From Tupaia tana (Eukaryota; Chordata; Mammalia; Scandentia; Tupaiidae), in contig JAKSZU010000005.1 in NCBI GenBank assembly GCA_026018925.1, forward strand, positions 87,065,386 through 87,129,385: DNA of 64,000 nucleotides. Reading direction: 5' to 3'. Each line of letters begins with the position of its first letter. Within the stretch, counting starts at the first letter, position 1. The notes beneath the pieces are model-generated. The model ran no database searches. It saw only the letters and a program-made list of their open reading frames with translations, and was not told the DNA's origin. Both the position numbers and the translations under genes were made by a program. Positions 24,146 through 36,279 of this stretch are shown one piece after another.

Positions 24146-24670
24146 TTTAAATTTCCTATATCATTAAAAATACATGTCATAAAAAAAAAGAATTGTGTTA
24201 AGTTAAATAAAAATGTCATTTGTTGAGATGTCAAAAACTGAGGAATTCTCAATACATCCTGCACTGCTGAATTGAAAGTCCTGATATGTGACTTCTCAGG
24301 ATAAAAGCACAGCATTGCCAAGAAGTATGGTAGAACCCTTCAGAATTAATGTGATGGGATGAGGTCAGAGGATGAAGGTGAGTAGTGGAAAATGGGAAAT
24401 ATGTAAGTGAAGTAATTCAGAATCTTGTCTGAAATCAGAAGTATTTGGCAGGGGCAAAGTGTACTCACTCCTTGGTCATGTAGTAGCTATGACCAAGCTT
24501 TTGTGATGTGACAAAAACTCTGTTTTAAAAAGGAACTACACAGTAGTGTAGTCATGAATTTGTCAATTAAGAAAAAGGGAAGGTCAGATATAGGAAATGT
24601 TTATTTATACCTAATAATATCGCTTATAATAGTGATAATAATAACAATAGTTATTGGCAAGCAAGAATGC
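24146..24670. other. Unique sequence
   Basis: Nothing recognised. Confidence 0.4.
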
Positions 24671-24679
24671 TTTCTTTTT

Positions 24680-24902
24680 TATTTTTAATTTTTTTTTCAT
24701 TTTGCCAGAGGACGTGTGCATTTGCTACAGAGAGACAGAGAGAGCGGGAAAACTGGAAAGCACGCTCCATGGGGAAAGTCACGTGATGATTCCTTTACCT
24801 CTCCCTCTCCCTCACTTTGGGATATGGGGCATGCACAAATACATTGGGAACCAACATACTTCCCAAGCCTCCTGGTCAGCTCTGTAGGATCCACTAGGCC
24901 AT
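24680..24902 (-). mobile_element. Old diverged SINE copy
   Basis: GGACGTGTGCATTTGCTACAGAGAGACAGAG and GGGGCATGCACAAATACA give the antisense 3' block and linker. The head (CTGTAGGATCCACTAGGCC) is strongly diverged. Confidence 0.55.
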
Positions 24903-25229
24903 GAAAGAGTTCCCTCCTCTATATTTAAAAGCTACATTATTTATTTAGTCTTCCTGAACAAGATGTTACTTAGGGAAGAACCAGGAGGCTATAATGTAAG
25001 ATAATTTTAATTAAATATTGAAATTAAATATAGAATTAAATTTAAATAATTTTTCTAAATTGATTTCCAAATAATACATAATGATTAAACTCTTGTTAAA
25101 CAGTTTGTAATTATAATTTAAATATTTGCTACATTTGAGAACATCTAAAAGAAATTTTTTGGTAAAGAACATGAGAAAAAGAGCAACATAAAGACATTAA
25201 AACAAATTTAATATGTCAATTTAATTCTA

Positions 25230-25467
25230 TTGTTTCTTTTCTTGCTATAGAGTACATGGACTCATTGGAGACGGAGGGAGAGAGAGATAAGAAAGCACCC
25301 ATTAGTGAGGATGGCTACATTTTAATCCCTTCTCTTCCATTCTATGCTTGGGATTTCAGACACCTAAGCACATGCACCCTGTTTTCCAAGCCATTGGGTG
25401 AGGGACTCAAACCGCACAATTGGCCATGTGAGATGCAGTTGTCCTAACCACCATGAAATAGCCTGGA
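25230..25467 (-). mobile_element. Old diverged SINE copy
   Basis: CTTGCTATAGAGTACATGGACTC, the GAGGGAGAGAGAG tract, CTTCTCTTCCATTCTATGC and GGGACTCAAACCGCACAATTGGCC identify an antisense copy with an altered B box. Confidence 0.7.
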
Positions 25468-25985
25468 CAATAAATACATTCTGAAAATGAACATGTGTTA
25501 ATTTTTGGTTCCATGCATGTTCATAATTTTTTCATGATTTAGATAGTAAATATTGATTTATTAATAAATAACTAAAGTAGAAATTGTGCACATCATGTTT
25601 ACTAACCATATGAATTAAAATCAGAACTTAATAGTAAAGATTACCTAATAATCATGATTAGAAAATTAGGCTTATATTTCACATACACAATCCCAAAAGT
25701 ATTTTTTTATCTTAAAAGGAATTAAAACCAGAATATTTGTTTATTTACATTTAGAGTCTAATGTTAAAATAAGCAATGTTATTGGAACTCAATAACAAAT
25801 TAAATATTCTAAAAACTAATTAGTTAAATATTAAATTTGCAAGACACAGAAATAAAAGGAACTAAATGAAGAGAATATAGAAGAAAAAGATTAAAGGAAA
25901 TAAAGGTATAAATATTAATTAAAAAACAGAATATATTCTCTCCTCACACTTAAGTAATTCCAGGTAGATAAAAGGATATAATGTG
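25468..25985. other. Unique AT-rich sequence
   Basis: Nothing recognised. Confidence 0.4.
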
Positions 25986-25986
25986 A

Positions 25987-26225
25987 AAGAAACAACACAG
26001 GGACCAATAGGTGGTATGGTGGTTATGATTATGGTGCTGGACTCCTGGACCTGGCAGTTTGACATGCATGCCCAAAATCTCAAGGGGAGAAAGTTACTGT
26101 GGCATGGCCATCCCTCTTTGGGGGATGCTTTCTCACTTTCCCTCTTTCTGTTTGTCTCTGTCTCTTTCTAGTGAGTGTACATGTCTTATGGAAAAAAAAA
26201 AACTTAAAAAAACTAGAAACAATAC
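25987..26225 (+). mobile_element. Older SINE with target duplication
   Basis: AGAAACAACACA at 25987 and AGAAACAATACA at 26214 bracket a sense copy. The copy lacks the B-box part (CTGGACTCCTGGACCTGGC joins directly) but keeps the body, CT tract and tail. Confidence 0.78.
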
Positions 26226-26439
26226 AATTTCCTGCTTATATATAGAGAAGATCATTCTACACAGAAGAACTATGTAGGAAAGTCTTAGGTAAATGATTCA
26301 TAGTTTTGAGCACATTATATGAAAAACGTATCTGCACACTTAGGTAATTTAACAAACAGTATAAAGCAATCTGGGGAATGGTTTGAAATATAAAGGGTTA
26401 TCATCATTATTCTATATAAATTCTTTGAGATTATTTATT

Positions 26440-26635
26440 TTTTTCCCATTAGCAAGACAGACAGACACCTCTGTTAGGGTCTTGAACGCACGATTCACTC
26501 CAGCCCCAGCCAGTCTGGATAATGGGCATATTCATGCGCAGGATCCAAGGAAATCTCTGACCTTCGTCCTGGTACCTTCCCATGTAAGATTGCCTCCCAG
26601 AGCATCAGATTCTACCTCTTAGCCACCATTTCCCC
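26440..26635 (-). mobile_element. Possible tRNA-SINE of another family
   Basis: GGGTCTTGAACGCACGATTCACTCC after GACAGACAGACACC, with CCTCTTAGCCACCATTTCCCCC at the far end, suggests an antisense tRNA-type SINE that is not clearly the main family. Confidence 0.35.
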
Positions 26636-26859
26636 CCTCTGTATGGAATAGATGATGGTAAGAACACATACACTGAATGATGGTAAGCAAAGAAGTGAAA
26701 AACTATAAGGGGTTGTGTAATCATTGATTAGGCAGTGTAAATAGTGATTAGCCAACTGTTTCTGTTAGGTGGCAATTAGAGAAGTTAGGATCCTATTCTC
26801 TCCAAGGGACAGGGAGTTCAGGTCCTAATCCTGATGACATTTTAAAGGAATTGTATTTT

Positions 26860-26940
26860 TCAAGTCACTGGTGAGGACCCGAACTGCAGTGGACCATGTG
26901 GGATCCAGCACTCTTAAGGTTATGTGTCCAGCATCCTCTA
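26860..26940 (-). mobile_element. SINE head fragment
   Basis: CAAGTCACTGGTGAGGACCCGAACTGCAGTGGACCATGTGGGATCCAGCA is the antisense tRNA-like head of the main family without body or tail. Confidence 0.55.
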
Positions 26941-27061
26941 AGTAAAAGGTCTTGAGAAAGATTCCTAAATTGTGGATAATTTACACACATATATCTCACA
27001 GAGACAGAGAAATGAGTCACAATTATAGAAACTTAGTAAATTCTCCGAGAAAGAGTGGTGA

Positions 27062-27350
27062 CAGGCCAGCTAGGGGCATGTTGGTAAAGGCAGCTGGATC
27101 CCACATGACTGATGGTGTGGTTCAAGTTCTGGACTAAGTACCAGACCCAGCAGCTTGAAAACATGCCCAGTGTGTGTGCATGGATGCCCTAAATCCAAAG
27201 AGGAGAATGGAAGAGAAGGGACTGTGGCATGGTCATCCTCCTTGGGTGGGAGGGGTGATTTCTCACTTTCTCTCTATTTATCTCTGTCTCTCTCTGGCAA
27301 GACTATGTCCCATATGACAAATTTTAAAAAATGAAAAGAAAAAAGAGAAA
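27062..27350 (+). mobile_element. tRNA-derived SINE, older copy
   Basis: Sense copy with head GGCCAGCTAGGGGCATGTTGG, GAGAATGGAAGAGAAGGGACTGTGG, GGGAGGGGTGATTTCTCAC, a CT tract and an A-rich tail. Confidence 0.78.
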
Positions 27351-27514
27351 AAGGAAAGAAAATGTGGTGAAGAACCTATCTTCAGGTACTGGAGAACCAA
27401 GAGTCAGTTCTTTGCGCAGTGTTGTTATCTCAGTCAGGACCTTTAAGGAGCCTAGGAAGGAGGCCTTGATGTGTTAGAAACTATGTTAGTGTTTGTCTTT
27501 TGAAAATTTTTAAT

Positions 27515-27530
27515 TAATTAATTAATTATT
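27515..27530. repeat. (TTAA)n short repeat
   Basis: Four TTAA units in a row, in AT-rich context. Confidence 0.85.
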
Positions 27531-27694
27531 ATTTTTTTTACTGATGGGAGAGGAGGTGGACAACATCATTTGTATTGAGAGTCTGTAGTTTCTATAGGCC
27601 AAGATTGAGACCTATTTTAGAAAAGGATTCAGAGTATCCTGGTTAGAGTATGGTCAAGGAGCAAATCTGTCAGAGCAAGAGATCAAATGTCTTT

Positions 27695-27996
27695 AAGATT
27701 GCATACAATTTTGGGAACCAGCAGTTAGCGTAATGGCTATGTCGCTGGACTCCCACGTAGTCGACCGTGTCCTGGACCCGGTGGCTTAAAACTCATGCCG
27801 GGCGTGTGTATGTGCGTGCCCAAGATCCCGAGAGGAGAATGGAGAAGAAGGGATTGCAGCGTGACCATCTCCCCAGGGGGTGATTTCTCGCTTTCTGTCT
27901 CTATGTCTCTCTCTGTCTGTCTGGCGAGCGCACACGCCCTATAGCAAAAACCTCTCCAAAAAAAAAAAAAAAAAAAAAAAGATTGCATACAATTTT
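27695..27996 (+). mobile_element. tRNA-derived SINE, young subfamily B, perfect target duplication
   Basis: AAGATTGCATACAATTTT flanks both sides (27695-27712 and 27979-27996). The element begins GGGAACCAGCAGTTAGCG and has CTTAAAACTC, both subfamily B marks. A short deletion removes part of the B box (GACCGTGTCCTGG). The tail is a run of about 20 A. Confidence 0.95.
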
Positions 27997-28740
27997 AACA
28001 TAAGACATCATGAATGAGAATCTGATTTGTAATTTATTAGTTTGGATGTGAAAAATCTCTTCTAAAATATCAAAACATATTTTAAAAACAAGTGAGAAAT
28101 AGGGTTATACACAAAACATAATACGGTGCCTGGCATAAAGTTGTACCAGAATAAATATTTTATTTTAGAATAAATTAAGATTCACACTGAGTCACTACTG
28201 TAACTCGAAATGTATTTTTGAAAGATTGATTTTCCTATATGTAGGTTGGTAATAAAATTGATAATAAAGTTTGTTTATGAATCTTGTTCATCATCATCAG
28301 GACACTGTTACATTGACTGTTTAGATACTGTGGGAAAAGAAATCGAATCTGTGAAGTGTGCCAGGGCTTCATAGTTGCTATTTAAAATGTTTTGCTGCTC
28401 ACCTTTTTTTTTTTTTCCTTTGCTTTTTAATGAACAGCTTGTTTCTGAAGTAGACACACACAATTTGGCACAGTTCACCACAGCTCAGCACAATATGGTT
28501 GAATTGGCAGTCTTTGCTCTGAGGAAACCATTACTGTCTCAGCAACGAAACTTCATTAGTCAAATCCCAACAGAATGAGATCTTTACAAGGCAGGGATAA
28601 GACTAATGGTGTGATGAGGTCTCTGATATGCTAATCTGTATACTTGAAGAATATTTACCATAGAAAATAGGGCTAACTAGATTACAATGAGTGTGACTAT
28701 TCTTGGGTAATTAATTCATTATAAGAAAACAAAAATTTTG
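27997..28740. other. Unique sequence
   Basis: Nothing recognised. A 67-codon frame at 28375-28578 spans a poly(T) and has no domain. Confidence 0.4.
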
Positions 28741-28857
28741 TGTGTGTGTGTGTTTTTTTTTTTTTGTAACAGAATTGATTTTAGTAACAAAGAATTAAAA
28801 CCTTCTTTACTATTAACATATATTATGCATACAGTTAACTTAAAAATATTTTTCCGT

Positions 28858-29110
28858 GGGACCAACAGTTAGCATAATGGCTATGTTGCTGGACTCCCAT
28901 GTAGTCAACTGCGGTTCGAGTCCTGGACTTCGTGGCTTAAAACTCAGGCTGCGCACATGTGCATGTATGCCCAAGATCCCCAGAGGAGAATGGAGGAGAA
29001 GGGATTGCAGCGTGGCCAGAGTGATTTCTCACTTTCTGTCACTCTGTCTCTCTCTATTTGCCTGCCGAGTGCACGCGCTCTATAGCAAAAACCTCTCAAA
29101 AAACATTTTT
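28858..29110 (+). mobile_element. tRNA-derived SINE
   Basis: GGGACCAACAGTTAGCATAATGG head with an intact B box (GGTTCGAGTCC) and CTTAAAACTC. The CCCCCTGGGGGG inverted repeat has been deleted (GTGGCCAGAGTGATTTCTC). It ends CTATAGCAAAAACCTCTC. Confidence 0.92.
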
Positions 29111-29267
29111 TTTCTGAGCTTACCAGTGTCATTAAAGTATAATAGTTCACTAACAATAATAAAAATTGTTTTTTTAGAGATTTGGTGTTAAATTAAGCAT
29201 TATATTATTCTAATTTATTTAAAATAAATATTTATGTATTTTTAAAATTATTTTTATCATTGTTATT

Positions 29268-29376
29268 TAATTTTCTATAGGGCATGTGTGTTCATGAGAG
29301 AGAGAGAGTGAGAAAGCGAGCCACAAAGTTCAGGACTTACACTGCCTAAACCACCACACCACCTGCTGGCTCCAAG
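29268..29376 (-). mobile_element. SINE with large internal deletion
   Basis: TCTATAGGGCATGTGTGTTCATGAG, a GA tract, then directly CAGGACTTACACTGCC...CACCACCTGCTGGCTCC. The body between 3' block and head is missing. Confidence 0.7.
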
Positions 29377-30660
29377 CATTGTATTTTATACTCTTCAATT
29401 TACCAATATTCAACAAGGGACCAATACATCTGAGTGGTAAACATTTCTCTATATCCTAAGACCTTTTATACCAGCTATATTTTAGGCATATTTCACAAAT
29501 TAATAATGCTTTCCTACACTTGTCACATATAAGAATATATAAATGCATGCTATTGACAACTCCATCACTATTAAGAATCATATTAGTTCTTGATTGTAAA
29601 AGTAGATATTTGGAAATCAAGGAAAATATTTTAACTTGTCAAATAAAATCACCCTAGGCCCAAATCTTCTCTAAACTTAGATACATAAAGCATACATGCA
29701 CACACACATACACATGGATTATGTGCAGTTGCGGATTACATATCAACGTGAATGTGTTCTAAGAAATGCATCATTTGGCAATGATGTCAGTATGTGATAT
29801 CAGTGTGCGAACATCATAGTGTGTACTCAGGGAAACTTAGACGGTATTATCTTCAAGCTATAATGTCAATAATAAATTATAATAGTTATGTTAAGCACAT
29901 AGAGAGAATTCTGTCAATACATTATCAAGTTTTATATATGATATACTTTGCATAGAATTCTAGATTGCTCAAATAAGATAATGTCTGAGAAATCCTTGAA
30001 AATATCTAAAATAAATATATTTTAGCAATTATAATGTGAGTCATAAGTCATATAATTTACTTTTTATTGGTAATATTGGCAAATAGTGAAAGTGTTATCA
30101 CATATAAAATGAATTTGAAATTTAAATTTTGATTTATATTCCTTATTTTTAATAGATTTAACTCTCGAAGATCATTTACCAATATAGAATAAATGTTCAT
30201 TGTCTGAACATTTATAGTTAAATATAGTTACTCTGTATGCAGCTGTATATCTAGAACTTAAAACATATCATGTAGTTACTCATAATAAACATTAATTATT
30301 TCTAAACTTATTAGAATATGAACAAATGTTTCTGGAGATTCCATGTTTGAACAAATGTATGCATAGTCATTTTGTTTAAATATATGAAACATGGAAATCT
30401 GATATTTATTACAGTTTCTTAATTATTTTTAGATTCAACCAGCTTTAAAGATATTGCAAAACTATTAAGGATTATCCTGGGAAGGAATTAATTACTTGGC
30501 AAAAAGCCCATGAGTTCTCTGTATTATTGGGGTCCCTGCTTATATAACTTGTGTTTACCACATAAACTACTTTAATTCAGAAACTATTTTGGTATGCCAA
30601 ACAATGTAAATTTTAGTAAATTGCTTCTTATATAATAAATTGTTTTCCATTGGAATATTC
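29377..30660. other. Unique AT-rich sequence
   Basis: Mostly unrecognised. TTTATAGTTAAATATAGTTACTC near 30210 may be a small old L1 piece, but it is too short to call. Confidence 0.4.
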
Positions 30661-30662
30661 AG

Positions 30663-31107
30663 TGTCAGGGACCTCATCTGCTCTATCCTGAGAACTACCT
30701 TGTTAAACATAAACTGGTGGTTTGTCCCTGTGCATTCTTTTCCTGCACAAGTTCACCTGTTGATAACTCTCTCTATGTAAAACCATATTCTGGATTCAGG
30801 GACTTCCTTTCCTGTGCCTCTGAAATTAAGGGTTGGAAGACTGCCAATCAATGAGCATCAGTAATTCTACGGCATGTTCTAGACAGTTTCTTAAGAGGTC
30901 CCGACAGCTACAGGAATTGAAACCAGTTTCCCACAGTGGTAACTTAATCAGGAATATACCTTATATTAACTGCATTCCTTTCTCTGTATAAATTGTATAT
31001 TCTTTCTTTCTATAGTTTTCCACAAAAATTCATGCATTCATATCTTTGTTTCAGGTTTTTTTATTTTTTATTTTTTATTTATTTTTTTATTAACTCAGAC
31101 AAAAACA
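30663..31107 (+). mobile_element. Probable ERVL-type 5' LTR
   Basis: The segment opens TGTCAGGGACC, ends AAAAACA and is followed within a few bases by CAGAAGTGG, the conserved core of a leucine-tRNA-type primer binding site used by ERVL. It includes GTATAAATTGTATATTC in the 3' half and a T-rich expansion near 31050-31090. Coding relics of the same orientation follow. Confidence 0.5.
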
Positions 31108-31219
31108 GGTATTACCAGAAGTGGTTCTAGAAGGCAAATCCTCAAAGTGGGTTCCTAGATGTGACTGCTTGCCTATCAGGTGGTAATAAAGATTTTATTC
31201 CTGTCTGAAAGGAATATCA

Positions 31220-31357
31220 TACAGGACCAATATTCCCTGAGAGGAGAATGGAGAAGCAGGGATTGCAGCATGGCATTCCCCCCTGGAAGGGGATTTCTTG
31301 CTTTTTTGTCTCTCTTTCACTCTCTGTCTCCCAGGCGAGTGAATGTTCCCTATAGCA

Positions 31358-31400
<43 letters not shown>

Positions 31401-31401
31401 A
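31220..31401 (+). mobile_element. SINE lacking most of its tRNA head
   Basis: AGGACCAATATTCC jumps straight to CTGAGAGGAGAATGGAG. The body, hairpin region and CCTATAGCATAAATAAATAAA end are normal. The tail has become an (AAAT)n microsatellite (about 31360-31401). Confidence 0.82.
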
Positions 31402-32407
31402 ATACAATAGCTGTTGCATCCTATACCGTGATCATTGCCATGAATCTCACTTGCAGTTAATTAGTATTACACATAGTCGAAGTGAAGGCAATAGCTTATC
31501 CAACACCTTTAGTGATTTAAATATACAGGGTAATGGTAACTAGGAGGACAGTGAGGTTAGCTAGTGTGTGGTTATTCCTGCAGAAGTTTTGAAAAAGAGG
31601 AGGATCGTTTTAAGTCATTCTATTTTCAATTCATAACTAAAAACCAGTACTTGCATGATGTTGTTCAAAGAAGTCATCATCTTCTGCATCTGTGGCACAG
31701 ATTATGCTGAAAACAGGCTCAGTGTTTGACCATCAGATGGGAAAATTCAGTGTCCTGATGAGAAAAGAGTGGGAATTTGGGACAATATATGGGGATTTCT
31801 GGATAAATATGTTTAAGAACATTCTATGCACACATTTATGTAAACCCTTTGCTGACAGAAGCATCCGTTTCCCTTCTCTTGTGTAGAGTAGCCTGCCAAT
31901 GTCTGGACATCATCAAAGACCAGAGCTGAGGGGGATGTCTTGTATGTTGATTTGCAAATTTTGCCTGTTACCTGTTCTCATTGCCTCTGTAATATACTCC
32001 ATATGGCCTACAAGGAGGAATAGAAGAAAACTGATTTTTTACCAAAGGAACTGCAGAAATATTCCTGCTAATATTTACCAGGAAGAATCAAGAAGGCATT
32101 CAAGTGAGGCCTTCTTAAATATGTTAATTACAGTAGAAGAGTGCAAATAAACCGTACCATAAAGGAGAGCAAACTTACATGAAAAGACTCTTTTTGACTC
32201 AGTAATTAATTTCCTGGCAATAATGTCAGGAAAGGAACTTTGAATGCTAGAGATATAATGGCTTATAGTAAATGTGTGCACATGCTGGAACAGCCTTGGC
32301 AAGAGTATCGAGGTAAAGGTCAGAAGTCTCAGAGATATGGGTAGGATAGAATAGATTTTTATGTAAAATCAGTGAACTCCTTTACTGTTTATGTCCCCAG
32401 GAGGCTC

Positions 32408-32645
32408 AGGAGACTTTTTTTTTAAATTTCATTTAAATTTCTTTTACACATTCAAGCACATATATCACTTAGCTTGCAAAGTGAATATTCCAACATGTAT
32501 ACATTTCTTACCTATCCACTTGAGAATACTATACACATTATCTTCAACAGAAAATAACCCATTTCTTTGTCCCATAAATCTCTTGCCTCTCTATTTTTCT
32601 CCTTAATGCCCTTCCTAAAAAGCAGTGAGGAATGTGGTGGTTTAA
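32408..32645 (-). mobile_element. LINE-1 3'-end insertion
   Basis: TTACACATTCAAGCACATATATCAC, TTGCAAAGTGAATATTCCAACATG, CTTCAACAGAAAATAACCCATTTC and CTTGCCTCTCTATTTTTCTCC match the antisense L1 tails at 37230 and 50430. Inserted into the ERVL relic. Confidence 0.8.
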
Positions 32646-33700
32646 CAGGAGCACCAGAACTGCTGAGAAGATGGCTGTTTTCCAGGTTGGAGTGTGGAGA
32701 TAAAGCACTGAACCACACATAGCAGTGTTAAAGTGAATGATAAGATTCTGATAAAGCAGAAGCCGAGCAGTGGTAGCATCTCATCTTATCAGAGATAAAT
32801 TGAGTGTAATTTCAGTATGTGCAGACACCTTGAAATGCTAGTAGATTCCTTACCTATAGGATACTAAGTAATAGTCTATGGTCTTTCTAGGGGTCAGATA
32901 GGCAATGAAGTTGCTTAAATTACACATATCAAACAGTTATTCAGGAGAAAGATTATGTTAACGGCCATAAATGGAAACCATGATTTCGTCCCTCATTGTA
33001 TACTTAGGCTAATCCCCAAATATAAAACCATCAATCTGAACGGAGACTAGATCCTCTGGAGGAAGGACACTGCAAGTCTAGCATAAATTTTTATAATAGC
33101 TTTTCTTAGGTCTTCTCCAATGGGACATTTTGCCAAAAGTATGTACCAGAGGAAGGACAACTCAGATATTTTAAAAATATTGGTTAGATGATTTGACCTG
33201 GCACTGAGACTGGGTTGTCATAATCCCTTTTTAGAATTGAGTCATATGAAAGCAGTGTGATAAATGAGTCCTAGCTGACACCAATTTTATGGTGGGATAC
33301 ATGAGTTTCTTATCCCACTTTGTGGTTTTCTTTCGTTGTTAAACTGTATGCTCAGGATGAATATATATACCAAGTTGCAGAAACTTTGTAGGGTTTCTCA
33401 CCCTATAGAATAAAAATTATTATGATAGAAAAATTCTGACTAAGTTAATCAGAAACAATAGCCATTCCTTAAGTGAAATGGCAAGTAGTTATAACATATT
33501 CAAACACATAAAAGGTACAGGGTGACTGCTGTATGAGCCCTGGAAAGGCAAGATGCACAGTGACAGAGCATAGTAAAAAAAAGGAATTGCCAACAGGCTA
33601 CATAAACCCTCCTGATGTCTACTACAATGTACTACCAAAAGGACTTGATTGTCTAAACCTTCAAGAAAATTTATGGTGGTATAGTGTATTGACAGGGTCT

Positions 33701-34021
33701 TTTTTTTTTTTTGTCATTGTGTTTTTTTGTTTGTTTGTTTGTATTTAGTTTTTTTGCATAGGGTACATGCAACTCAATGAAGAGAGATAGAGAGATACAG
33801 AAAAGGAAAGTGAGAAATTAATGCCACCACCACCCACCCCACCCTGCATTCCAAGTAAGGATGGCTTTCCACAATCCCTTCTCCTCTATTCTCCTCTCAG
33901 GATCTTGGGCATACACACACATGTGCCTGACATAATTTTCAAGTCGCCAGGTCCAGGACTTGAACCATGATTGGTCATGTAAGAATCCAGTGCTTTAACC
34001 ATCATGCAACCTGTTGGTCCC
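33701..34021 (-). mobile_element. tRNA-derived SINE, intermediate age
   Basis: An antisense copy with an expanded T/G-rich tail ((TTTG)n), TTGCATAGGGTACATGC, a GATAGAGAGATA tract, CCAGGACTTGAACC at the B box and CTGTTGGTCCC at the end. Inserted into the ERVL relic. Confidence 0.88.
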
Positions 34022-34554
34022 AATAGTTCCTGTTAATGATACCTGGTAAACATGAAACAAGTTCTCTAGAAGCCCTGATGAGAAACATGTGTACCTGTGG
34101 CTAGGAGATAAACCCTACCACATTTCAGATTTCTGTCTATCTATGGGATAGTCACAATACCCTGACTATTTTCTCTGAGTAGCGAGGATATATCCAAAAA
34201 TCTCCAGACACAAAAACTACATAATTACATTCCAATAACCAAAGTCCACATCCAGATGAAAAACCTCACCTACCAGGAAGACTAGCATTACCCAAACACC
34301 TTGCTAGCATTGTATTTGTTGGCTATTTCCAGCCCAGTGAGCTCTCTGCAGAGCTAATGAAAGAGATAACTAAAACAGCCTCTAGTGCCCTCTACATTTG
34401 CTTCTCGTCAATATGAAAAGGCCTTTCGAATATTTTAGATATTTTAGAATTGCTCTTCAAAGCAATTGTACTAGCTTCCACTATTAATGACAGAAGTATG
34501 AGAGTTTTTATTAGTCTACATCATCAGCAACATTTGATATTGTCAGACTTTTCA

Positions 34555-34705
34555 GTTTTTTTTAATTTATTTTTATTTGACATATGAAATTGTTTGTATT
34601 TATTATGTACAACATAATATTTTAATGTACATATACATTATGGAATAGTTAACTTTAGCTATTTAATGATTGTATTACTTCAAATAGTTATCAGACCTTT
34701 TAAAT
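34555..34705 (-). mobile_element. Old LINE-1 (L1M-type) 3'-UTR fragment
   Basis: GAAATTGTTTGTATTTATTATGTACAACATAATATTTTAATG followed by ACATTATGGAATAG and TATTACTTCAAATAG is the classic antisense-side L1M 3' UTR order, with many substitutions. Confidence 0.65.
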
Positions 34706-34895
34706 TTTGCCAGTCTGATGCATTAAAAAATGTATATAACATGTAGTCTTAATTTCTTTGGTTTATTTTGAGTTTGAGAGCTTTTTTTGTTTTTAATGGC
34801 CATTTAGATTTTCTTCTCTCTAAATTGCATGCTTATTATAGCTTTTACAATTTGAAAAAAATACTTCTGTTGTTTTCTGTAAAACACTTCTTTAT

Positions 34896-34978
34896 ATAGG
34901 GTTGTAGGGAAAGTCATGACTCACTTTTGCATAGAAGAACATAAAAAAAATACATCATGACTTTTGCAACAACCTAAT
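34896..34978 (-). mobile_element. Short mariner-like MITE, copy 2
   Basis: About 83 bp. GGTTGTAGGGAAAGTCATGA at one end and TCATGACTTTTGCAACAACC at the other form imperfect inverted repeats flanked by TA. It matches the element at 11430-11513 in reverse orientation. Confidence 0.7.
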
Positions 34979-36275
34979 ATATTTATTTCCCAATTATATG
35001 TGCTATAATTATATGAGGATTTGTTAATCACATGTGACATCCACTTTAATTTCTGTATAAAATATTAGAATAAACAGCAAAGTACTATTATGAATTTTAG
35101 CAATAGTATAACTGACTTGTCTTGTACAAGAAATAATTTTTTACATCAACACTATATAAGAAAATTGTGCATCTTTTCTTCTACATTTAGTTCTTTATTA
35201 TTCACAAGAGAGCTATCTTTGAATTTGGTAGACTGTGGAGATGTATTCTTCCTCTATCCTATCATAACTAGATGCCTTTTCATCACATATTACAGAATCA
35301 TTACTTTCATAACAAATTTTCAATGGCGTTTCAGCAATATGTCAAATGTCCATGTAAACATGGGTCTATTTCTGTATTTTCTATTCTGTTATTAATACAC
35401 TTGCCTCTAATTATTATCTAATTATTTTAATTTGATCATAAGAACTATTATACCATCTGTTTTCAAAAACTTTTGAGTATATTTAATTCTATTTTCCTTT
35501 CTTTATATCTTAAACACAATAAGTCAAAGTCCATCATGAAAATGATTTTGATTGCAATTTATTGAGTATGGTTTTGTACAATATAATACTTATTCATGGG
35601 CTTGTTAAGTTCAGTCAATTTATTTAGTATTACATTACCATAATTTATTTTCATTATAATCTTACAAAAACTTCAAAAATAAACTCTCTTGAATTTCATT
35701 CTTGTGAGAGGCCTTACCTGATGATACTTTTGTGCTACTTCTTGAGTTTGGGAGTTCCAGGAAAAACACTTCAATTCTAACTTCAAATTTAAAATCACTT
35801 TTATGATAATAGATCATAAAGTATAATTGTTGCTATTGTCTGATTGCATTCAGAATCAAAATAAAAATAAACAGGAGCCTAGATATTCCCAGAACCCAAG
35901 CATAGTTTTAGACTTTCAGTACATACTTATTTGAGTGTTCTGGCTGCCAGGAAGTTCAGAGCTAAATTGGAAGCTTATGTGCCATAAAAATCGTCCTTCG
36001 TGTATGTAGTAGAATTATAACGGTCCTAAAATTTTAAAATGTATATAAACTAGCTTGATTGACCTTGAGTTGTTTATTGAGGTTGTAAAATAATATATTT
36101 TATTTGATTTTTTTCTGGTAGTATAAAATCTGTTCCTGAAGATATCTAATAAATGACTCTCAGATAAAAACAAACAAACAAAAAAACAAGATTCACTTTT
36201 TCTTCTTAATACATATTTTTTTTTGGTATTCTCTCTCATTGAGATTGTATTACTATCTTGAGATGCTTAATTTTG
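34979..36275. other. Unique AT-rich sequence
   Basis: No repeat or gene recognised. The 101-codon frame at 35090-35395 is hydrophobic and low complexity with no family signature. Confidence 0.4.
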
Positions 36276-36279
36276 CAGT

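Larger units (their letters stand above)
31108..34430 (+). mobile_element. Probable ERVL internal region, decayed and interrupted
   Basis: Downstream of the LTR, a primer-binding-site-like CCAGAAGTGG lies at 31114-31124. Near 33580-33690 a short frame resembles the reverse-transcriptase region of ERVL pol (YINPP... followed by GLDCLNLQ). The rest, probably former gag and pol, is too decayed for me to assign. Later insertions split it: a SINE (31220-31401), an L1 tail (32408-32645) and a SINE (33701-34021). No 3' LTR was found. It is an old, non-functional copy. Confidence 0.42.

Noticed and set aside
33533-33748. Expressed retroviral gene
   Set aside because: Only a short, decayed pol-like stretch is present, ending in a SINE poly(T).
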